The position numbers were made by a program, and so were the translations under genes. Shown one piece after another: positions 48,201 to 53,433 of a stretch of DNA of 53,433 nt. The stretch is taken from positions 4,699,392 through 4,752,824 of the forward strand of contig NC_049983.1 of NCBI RefSeq assembly GCF_000003815.2. Direction: 5' to 3'. A model generated the notes under the pieces. It was given only the letters and a program-made list of their open reading frames with translations, was not told where the DNA came from and did not search any database. The DNA is from Branchiostoma floridae. Lineage: Eukaryota > Chordata > Leptocardii > Amphioxiformes > Branchiostomatidae. The number at the start of each line of letters is the position of its first letter. The first letter of the stretch is position 1.

Positions 48201-49705
48201 GAATGTGACGTCATCCCTTGTGGTGAGTTACATGGAGTACTAAAATGTTGTTAAATNNNNNNNNNNNNNNNNNNNNNNNNNNNNNNNNNNNNNNNNNNNN
48301 NNNNNNNNNNNNNNNNNNNNNNNNNNNNNNNNNNNNNNNNNNNNNNNNNNNNNNNNNNNNNNNNNNNNNNNNNNNNNNNNNNNNNNNNNNNNNNNNNNNN
48401 NNNNNNNNNNNNNNNNNNNNNNNNNNNNNNNNNNNNNNNNNNNNNNNNNNNNNNNNNNNNNNNNNNNNNNNNNNNNNNNNNNNNNNNNNNNNNNNNNNNN
48501 NNNNNNNNNNNNNNNNNNNNNNNNNNNNNNNNNNNNNNNNNNNNNNNNNNNNNNNNNNNNNNNNNNNNNNNNNNNNNNNNNNNNNNNNNNNNNNNNNNNN
48601 NNNNNNNNNNNNNNNNNNNNNNNNNNNNNNNNAGGTAAGTGGCGAGAAAAAAGTTGTGTGAATTGTGATCAGACATGTGTGGGTCTAGTTTCCCATGCCA
48701 TAAATTAACAAAAGACGTTGTCAAAATGTTTGATAATGATTCTCTTCCTATTTCAAGCAAAAAGAATTGAGTTTCTAACTTCCAGCAGCGCAAATTGACC
48801 CACACACTCAGGTCAGGTCAATTGTCCACGTTTTTTTCCTTCTCCCTCACCTAACGTTACTGGGTGTCGCCTGCAAAGTAATGATCACACTAATTTGAAT
48901 TTTGGTACATATTTATATAAGACTTTATACTTGACATCTATGCTTCGAAATCTGAGCTGTGCTTATTTTTTCTCGGTAAAGTCGGGGACTTATTGATAAC
49001 CCCACGTACATGTATAAAGTCTTATATAAATGTGTACCAAAATTCAAATTATTGTGATCATCATATTGCAGGCGACACCCAGTAACGTTAGGTAAGGGAT
49101 AACGAAAAAAAAAAGGTGGACAATTGATCTGCAACCTGAGGTGTGAGGTCAAATTGTCTGATCACACTTCACCCTTCTTTTTCTCCCCACTTACCTTCTA
49201 ATTTAGAAAAAACGAATGCCTGGAAAGTAATGACTCCAATGATTTGTGATTTGGAGGATATTGATAAAAGACTTCATACTATGAAGTTGTGCCTGAAAAT
49301 CTGAGTTGTGCTTGTTATTTCTTGGTGAGGCCAAGAACTTATTGAACCCCCCTCGTATACCTACATATCCCAAGCCTGTTCTTCGCAAACCTACATATCA
49401 TTAGCACCTCTTATACTAATGGTTTGCCGCCTGTTAGCCTCCTGAATAGTAATAGTTACCTTGCTGACTACATGCTACTTTAAAACCAGATGCTGCTGGC
49501 TGCTGGGACAGAGGTCCTCCCGTCCACGGCAAGAGAAGCCCGAGCAAGACGTTCTACCCCGTTGAAGATAGAGTCACGTACACGTGCAACGATGGGTACA
49601 TACTGGAGTATGGCTACCCTAGGGAAGTCAGATGCCTCAAAGGAAACACAACTACGCCGGAGAATGAAGGGGGAATCTGGGAACATGAAAAACCCGTGTG
49701 TCTAG
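33180..49705 (+). CDS. Secreted multi-module protein: CUB, trefoil, F-type lectin, PLAT-like, C-type lectin, LDLa, frizzled CRD, kringle, sushi
   Basis: Exons: 33180-33249, 35508-35733, 37008-37147, 38633-38761, 39212-39445, 39941-40156, 42119-42254, 43516-43612, 43929-44043, 44171-44578, 44968-45084, 46773-47037, 47651-47802, 48001-48222, one or more in the gap ending at 48634, and 49490-49705. All visible junctions are AG/GT and keep frame, giving about 914 visible residues. Residues 1-20 are a signal peptide ([20 protein letters not shown]). Every domain starts and ends in phase 1. The protein is predicted to be secreted or to have its ectodomain outside the cell. Combined sugar-binding (two lectin types), trefoil and sushi modules suggest recognition at mucosal or matrix surfaces; that role is inferred. 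The C-terminus is not seen, so a membrane anchor is possible. No function has been tested. Confidence 0.9.
33451..33992. repeat. 21-base GC-rich minisatellite in intron 1
   Basis: The unit is cgttcccggcgccgttagtg plus t, about 26 diverged copies. Both strands give repetitive open frames that are not genes. Confidence 0.95.
33993..35507. other. Mosaic gene intron 1, remainder
   Basis: No gene. Two diverged copies of an ataactcgggaat element (about 34980-35100 and 35268-35390) each end in an AT-rich aatttgcataatt-type block. A 28-base direct repeat (accaggcgttataacaccat) lies at 35410 and 35439. Confidence 0.6.
35508..37147 (+). CDS. CUB domain (two exons)
   Basis: Exons 35508-35733 and 37008-37147 encode [20 protein letters not shown], then [51 protein letters not shown] and KLFYSS. 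This is the full CUB pattern (GxxxSPNFP, CxWxI, LxIYDG, F.SD....GF). The internal intron is in phase 2. Only the first cysteine pair is evident. CUB domains bind proteins or carbohydrate outside cells. Confidence 0.93.
35734..37007. other. Intron inside the CUB domain
   Basis: AT-rich. A degraded copy of the CAGGTCC-rich hAT-type element lies at about 36850-36920. Nothing else recognised. Confidence 0.5.
37148..38632. other. Intron between CUB and trefoil exons
   Basis: Holds a diverged copy (about 37150-37520) of a dispersed repeat also seen near 40565, 42281 and 45550, and a short (GGTA)n run at 37420. No gene recognised. Confidence 0.5.
38633..38761 (+). CDS. Trefoil (P-type) domain
   Basis: One phase 1-1 exon encodes [20 protein letters not shown], then [20 protein letters not shown]. 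It has the six cysteines and the DCGxPGIS and GCCF...PWCF signatures of trefoil peptides, as in mucosal trefoil factors and GH31 enzymes. Trefoil folds are secreted and bind mucin-type glycans. Confidence 0.95.
39212..40156 (+). CDS. F-type lectin (fucolectin/F5-8 type) domain
   Basis: Exons 39212-39445 and 39941-40156 encode [56 protein letters not shown], and a C-terminal [19 protein letters not shown] to LCEVEVYAE. This fits eel fucolectin-like domains. The fucose motif is H-x26-R-x-D-x4-R/K; the R262-x-D264-x4-R269 part is kept, but the His is a Tyr (Y235 in CTYT). Fucose binding is therefore uncertain. Confidence 0.92.
39565..39800 (+). repeat. Dispersed repeat copy in the lectin intron
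   Basis: It aligns with the copies at 14495 and 18248: gacctcaataccgcagtaat, caccgggaaggatccctact, ggtgtggctcac and cgtcctatccgagggacg. Confidence 0.8.
40877..41090. repeat. Two short tandem arrays
   Basis: (GTAAGT)n at 40877-40901 (four copies; each looks like a splice donor), and a 19-base unit gtttgaacaattttacgaa with six near-identical copies at 40980-41090. Confidence 0.95.
41515..41770 (-). pseudogene. Non-LTR reverse transcriptase fragment with an in-frame stop
   Basis: The minus strand reads [14 protein letters not shown], a stop, then [34 protein letters not shown]. This is the DFxKAFDxVxH block of a CR1/L2/Jockey-type LINE. The stop replaces a conserved residue. The piece is about 250 bases and truncated at both ends. 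Confidence 0.9.
42119..44043 (+). CDS. PLAT-like beta-sandwich domain (three exons)
   Basis: Exons 42119-42254, 43516-43612 and 43929-44043 (phases 1-2-0-1) encode [67 protein letters not shown] and [16 protein letters not shown]. The alternation of strand-like segments, the [11 protein letters not shown] start and the LLIDWIIVQN end resemble PLAT/LH2 domains. The match is by pattern only; it could be another beta-sandwich. The exons themselves are well supported by splice sites and phase. Confidence 0.7.
42281..42600 (+). repeat. Dispersed repeat copy with (TGTGTCTG)n
   Basis: It begins with a short palindrome (acctccatgaacaatggagg), followed by tgtgtctg repeats (42311-42358). It then has gtggtcaccataactaaaca and a ccttggtactgc segment also present at about 45700. 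Confidence 0.75.
42860..43020. repeat. Tandem units of about 30-35 bases
   Basis: Alternating blocks of aaccctgcacagaa, aagtcctaggga and aaaccctagcacaaaa, four to five units. Frames through it are not genes. Confidence 0.8.
43674..43805. other. Assembly gap (132 N)
   Basis: Run of N inside an intron of the mosaic gene. Confidence 1.
44171..44578 (+). CDS. C-type lectin domain
   Basis: A single 408-base exon (phase 1-1) encodes [20 protein letters not shown], then [49 protein letters not shown] and [16 protein letters not shown]. It has the four core cysteines plus the N-terminal pair. The calcium/sugar site is intact: E553-P-N555 predicts mannose/GlcNAc/fucose-type specificity, and W573-N-D575 completes it. 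Sugar binding is therefore likely. Confidence 0.96.
44579..44967. other. Intron between the C-type lectin and LDLa exons
   Basis: AT-rich, nothing recognised. Confidence 0.6.
44968..45084 (+). CDS. LDL-receptor class A domain
   Basis: One phase 1-1 exon encodes [20 protein letters not shown] and [16 protein letters not shown]. It has six cysteines and the calcium-binding DGxxDCxDxSDE pattern. Confidence 0.96.
45140..45285 (+). mobile_element. tRNA-derived SINE copy
   Basis: B box (gcgttcgatacccgcc), then tccttgggaaaggcacttca, cccaggtgtaagaatgagta and ggtgaaagactacc. It parallels the copy at 16030-16215. Confidence 0.8.
45292..45353. mobile_element. Terminal fragment of the hAT-type element
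   Basis: It starts tagggctgggtaccggtaca and continues with gaaaattcaggtccaggtcc. It is nearly identical to the inverted 3' end of the element at 22363-22794. The opposite end is not found nearby. Confidence 0.85.
45354..46772. other. Intron between LDLa and frizzled exons, remainder
   Basis: A copy of the dispersed repeat lies at about 45540-45790 (aacctctggatgggtt; ctgaccttggtactgc). The rest is AT-rich with atttgcatgattgatt blocks. No gene. Confidence 0.55.
46773..47802 (+). CDS. Frizzled-type cysteine-rich domain (two exons)
   Basis: Exons 46773-47037 and 47651-47802 encode [43 protein letters not shown], then [14 protein letters not shown] and [16 protein letters not shown]. The LPNxLG, VxxxxLPxC and PCRxxCE blocks mark an Fz CRD. 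The internal intron is in phase 2. Fz CRDs bind Wnt-type lipidated ligands in several families. The first conserved segment (YxxxxxPN) is altered: GGRLALLPN. Confidence 0.93.
47354..47492. other. Assembly gap (139 N)
   Basis: Run of N in the intron inside the frizzled domain. Confidence 1.
48001..48222 (+). CDS. Kringle domain
   Basis: One phase 1-1 exon encodes [45 protein letters not shown] and ECDVIPC. It has six cysteines and the YRGT, SGxxCxxW and NYCRNP signatures. The lysine-site DXD of plasminogen kringles is not evident. Confidence 0.96.
48257..48632. other. Assembly gap (376 N) that hides at least one exon
   Basis: The two bases after the gap are AG followed by a perfect donor gtaagt (48633-48640). 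The 3' border of an exon of the mosaic gene therefore very likely lies here, with its body in the gap. Confidence 0.75.
48790..49160. mobile_element. Fold-back element with about 130-base arms
   Basis: The left arm (about 48800-48935) and right arm (about 49012-49150) are inverted copies: cctaacgttactgggtgtcg and aattttggtacatatttata appear in one and complemented in the other. The loop is about 75 bases. A diverged copy of the left arm follows directly at about 49170-49350 (agtaatgactccaatgattt; aatctgagttgtgcttgtta). No coding content. Confidence 0.88.
49490..49705 (+). CDS. Sushi (CCP/SCR) domain
   Basis: One phase 1-1 exon encodes [20 protein letters not shown], then [39 protein letters not shown]. 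It shows the CCP pattern (VxYxCxxGYxL, G.W....P.C). A first exon half may be missing, but four cysteines are present (C, C, C, C). The exon ends CTAG|gtgacc, phase 1. Confidence 0.92.
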   Translation: MLLAAGTEVLPSTAREARARRSTPLKIESRTRATMGTYWSMATLGKSDASKETQLRRRMKGESGNMKNPCV

Positions 49706-50089
49706 GTGACCACCGTGATTCAGGCATTGCTAAGATAAGCAGATAATTCTAAGCTCGGCACAAAAAAGTTTGGAATGATTATCTTATTTCCGTTGTATCT
49801 GTATTAAGTTCAATGTGTTAACGTTATATATCAATAGTGTGATATGATGTATGTGTGTATGATTTCCTTAACTATGCTATCCAATTCATGATGATTGTAA
49901 ATTCATGGAACAAACAAACACGTTAGGGGTCACAAAAGTAAAGAGTCGAATTTGCCCAACTGAAGTCAAACACTCTATCTGATTTCTTTTCTTCCGTTGG
50001 CATACTTGTGCGCGAAGGCAACTTTAATTGACAGTGAACATGAGTTAGAGTCACTGTTACTCATTATTCAAGCAAACAATTTGATCAAG
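49706..50089. other. Intron downstream of the sushi exon
   Basis: AT-rich, nothing recognised. Confidence 0.55.
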
Positions 50090-50440
50090 TAGGTGTTCAA
50101 TCGGGTGCTAGCTGTTGGAAGGTCATTCCTTTCCTAAGACTGTACTCCTGCATCCTGGAGGTAGTCTGCCATGGTCTTTGCTCTGAGTGAACGGGCATGG
50201 TAATCCTGTAGAATTGCATTGGTCCAGGAGGCAAGATTGTGACTGGACGGAGAATGGTGTCCCTATATCTCGGGTTATACGCGGCAATGCACAGCTTTGC
50301 TGACGAACCATCTTTTTTTTCCTTCTGGCGGTCATACTTCATCACATGACGCTACCTCCACAACAAAGCTCTGTTACACTATTCGTGCAGCAGTCAGGAT
50401 GGCGTTCTCCTTGCCGCCTCAACACTTTGATTCGGTGGCT
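50090..50440 (-). pseudogene. Tc1-like transposase remnant
   Basis: The minus strand, with frameshifts, reads RRQGERHPDCC, then CGGSVM, YRDTILRPVTI, ILQDYHARSLRAKTMADYLQ and DAGVQS. These are the GGGSVMVWGG, RYRDEILRP and QDDNARPHxA blocks of Tc1 transposases. The frame is broken and stops are present. No terminal repeats found. Confidence 0.85.
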
Positions 50441-51357
50441 CTACTGAAATGTGCTAAAAATAAACTTGCAAGTTCTGTATACCATAAATGACGTGAAGAA
50501 GGGATTTGTTGAATCATTAGCACCCTCGCCCATACATGCAGTGTTATGAATAAGCAGGGAAACTTCGGCATATTTTTGTGATTTACTCACTTGAGCATTC
50601 CTGGTGCTCTATCCATGAGTTCATCATAATGAATTTGACACTACAGGAAAGGATACCTCACACGCTTTCTTTTGATACCATACGGTGAAATCGGTACAGA
50701 AACAATGAAAATATTATTATCAACCAATTTCAAAGTTGATATTCCAAACTTTGTGTGACGAGTTTATAATGTTACATATGTATTGGCATACATGCATACA
50801 TCTATAAAATTTAGTTGAAATGTACATGACATTATTACATTTTATGTCAAAAACTATAAGGGCAAACAACGTGCTTTCGATAGTCCTAATTTGCAAAGCA
50901 ATCAAATGTAGATTGCAAACAAGCAGATGAAAATAATATGGTCGCAAATATCTAAAAAGGGTGTTAGACGATGGCTATTAACTAATGATGCAAGACAAAC
51001 TGATACAGGATTTTAAAAGTTTTCTGACATTCAGTTTTCGACGAAATGAAGGCACTCCAAAGATACGTGGTTCGTAAGTTAGTCCCTTATTGTAATTGTA
51101 AGTAGAAACAAGTGACGTTTAAAATCCAGAAATCCAGATGGACACGCCTAACATACAGAGAAAAACACTTGCTACGGTCAAGTAAAGACGGATGGGAACT
51201 GCTTCTATGCCAAATAGCTTAAGCAGTGTTAATCGAAATAGCAGAAAAAGCATTTATCTATAATAATATAGAATTTAAAAGACAATTGCACAATATTAAC
51301 TTTGACCGTCTGACGCTCTCTACACCCTGATTAGTAAACTACAAACAAAGACTGCAG
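50441..51357. other. AT-rich stretch
   Basis: No gene recognised. It would be intron if the exon at 51358 belongs to the mosaic gene. Confidence 0.5.
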
Positions 51358-51447
51358 GAAGAGCTGTTTCTGCTGTACAGTACAACCCTGGCACCGGAGA
51401 ATGTCACCATTAACTTCACCGGATTTGTGGAGCAAATCGTCTCCCTG
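51358..51447 (+). CDS. Possible further exon of the mosaic gene
   Basis: Between acceptor gactgcag and donor CTG|gtaagt lies a 90-base open stretch, EELFLLYSTTLAPENVTINF then TGFVEQIVSL, with two N-glycosylation sequons. The acceptor frame is phase 0, whereas the sushi exon ends in phase 1, so at least one exon between them would be needed. It could also belong to a different gene. Domain not recognised. Confidence 0.5.
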
Positions 51448-53433
51448 GTAAGTACCAGGGTCAGCGTCTTTCATACATCATTTGTTCCCTGGAACAGCCA
51501 TAACCATAAACTAGTGAACTTGATCCCTGCTGTCCTCTGCCAGGACTTTGACACATTAATTAACCCTCATCATCATCATCATCATCTTCACCGCATGTCA
51601 GATTTGGTGACTGAGGCGGGCCGTCATCGTCAACTAACCCTACAGACCACATAAACTACTTAAACCACGGGGAGTCCACCCATCGCTGCAGCCAGAAACA
51701 ATGGCCACACTAATAAACATAAAGTTATTTGCATAGTAACTGTCAGGTCTGTTTGAAAATATATTTGGAGTTATCTTTCACTAGTTTTCAATAAACGTTA
51801 CCAAACTATGCTAAGCAAGGTGGCCCAGTAAGTTTCAACAAGGCTGAGCATTGCATACATTGATACAACAATTTCCAGAACTTTCATTTTGGTGGTAGAA
51901 AGATCAACAAACACAGAGTATTGACCAGATTTTCCATTATTTTGAATTCACTGCAATGTTTACCATTGTCTAAGCAAGGGCTGAATTGCAGATCTAGAAA
52001 TACCAATATCATTTGTAAAAGCTATCTGTTCTCAGATAAGAGCTGCAGCTACCGGTACCAACGTAACGGGATTTCAGTTTCAAATTTGAACTCACAGCTA
52101 ATACTCAAAAGCTCTAGTTATAAGGGCACTCGTGGCTAGAGCTCATGACTTACACAGCTTTCTATTGACAGTTGACTTATGTTCATTGAAATATGGAGAA
52201 CTTGTAATCATGGTGCCTTCTTTACAATCTAGGAGCTAGAACAGACTTACTGCTACAGTCTGACCACCAGCCAATGTTTCCTACCCTGGGAGACAGCCAG
52301 CTAGGACTGTTTATTCGGTGGCCCAAGACAGTCAGGCCCGCAGATCTCCTATTAGCGCTCGGGGGAGTTTGAGCCCGAAGGAGGTCCACCTGCCCTCAGG
52401 CTTAAACCGGCTGGTAAAACTATATAAAGACCAGATAATATAAACTATGGTCTTCAGTATGCTACAGGCACCCGTGCAGTTAACATCAGTGGTGGCCTGA
52501 CTGAGAAAGTTACTCTTCAAATCATGTTTGAAATCAAGAGACAACAGATAAGAAATTGAAGTAAGACTACACATCATAGAGAAAATAGCTTGTTGAAGAA
52601 CATTTGGCCCAGAATATGAAGCAATGACAATACTGGGTTGCTATTCAGTGTGAAACATCAACTGGCAGTTTTTTTGTACAGTTCTACAGAACATAGGTCT
52701 ATACTAGTCTCTTACTATAAGTCAAGTATTACAAGTCATGTTTCTACGCACACTCATGACAGCCGTAAGTTGTAAGGAAGTTCGAAATGTAGATGCAAGT
52801 AGATGTTTTGATACAATTTTGACAAGGATGATTTGAAATTTGAAGAAAGTTGTTTTTCCAGAACTGCAGATAGAATTACCTTATTATTACATGATCTTAT
52901 CTAATTCAAACCTTGCATTATGTAACTTTGTTACTTACTTTGGGTCATTCTGTATGATTTGATAATGTTCCTATGAAAACCAGTCCAGAATATTTGAATC
53001 AGTGACCAGTAATATGCAAATCTATCTCTGACCATTGTTTCTAGCTGGTAGACAGTCTGGGATGTTTATGAGTTTATGTAGTTATAGGGGTCAATCCACC
53101 ATTCAAACTGCTGGACAAGTCACAGTGGGAGCACTTCCTTATTGTTCTTACCCTGGGCAAGAAATCCCCAGGTTTAAACTCCCCGGAGCGCTTATGTGAG
53201 ATTGGCGGGCAGACTGCCTTGGGTCCCCGAACAAAACTGCTAGCTACCCAAACCTGTCTGCCCCCCAGGGTAGCTGTTTCCCTACCAGACTCATTACTTT
53301 CTAGCCGAATTCATTGGGTGTTTTTATAGTGAAACCTCACCGTTTACGTTATTTCAGCTCTCAAAATACATATCTCGCGGTAAAACTTTGTTTTGGCAAT
53401 TCTGAGCCAAAACAAAGATACAGTCACTCCAAA
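51448..53433. other. Downstream stretch with two inverted copies of one repeat
   Basis: The sequence at about 52225-52390 (agctaggactgttta, ggcccgcagatctcc, agcgctcgggggagttt) recurs in inverted form at about 53140-53290. The two could be ends of one 1.06-kb element or separate insertions. No gene recognised in 51448-53433; a short (CAT)n run lies at 51568. Confidence 0.55.

Overview
The window looks like draft nuclear DNA from an invertebrate chordate, most likely a lancelet (Branchiostoma). This is inferred from large multi-exon genes with GT-AG introns, mosaic extracellular proteins built from shuffled domains, dense short transposons and minisatellites, and five runs of N. No database search was possible, so the species is not proven. 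No operon, bacterial promoter or CRISPR structure is present.

Three real genes were assembled by joining exons whose splice phases agree. (1) Minus strand, 5902 to 1420: a three-exon TMC-family membrane protein of about 710 aa. (2) Plus strand, 9371 to 21837: a thirteen-exon secreted protein of 683 aa with a signal peptide, an N-terminal Reeler domain and a complete family 1 glycoside hydrolase domain. The summed coding length is 2052 bases and the frame holds through every junction. (3) Plus strand, 33180 to at least 49705: a large secreted mosaic protein with signal peptide, CUB, trefoil, F-type lectin, a PLAT-like beta domain, C-type lectin, LDL-receptor class A, frizzled-type CRD, kringle, at least one exon hidden in an assembly gap, and a sushi domain. 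Every module boundary is in phase 1. A possible further exon lies at 51358-51447.

The rest is accessory DNA. There are two non-LTR reverse transcriptase fragments (1-547, 41515-41770), an internally deleted mariner between 53-base direct repeats (10674-11294) and a Tc1-like transposase remnant (50090-50440). Two terminal-inverted-repeat elements carry TWA target duplications of PIF/Harbinger type (2898-3234, 22108-23217); the second holds a nested hAT-type element with an 8-base duplication. Three diverged copies of a tRNA-derived SINE, a fold-back element and many minisatellites are also present.

Genes 2 and 3 both encode secreted, carbohydrate-related proteins. Nothing in the sequence shows that they act together. 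The two most unusual items are the Reeler-GH1 fusion and the ten-module lectin/frizzled/kringle mosaic.
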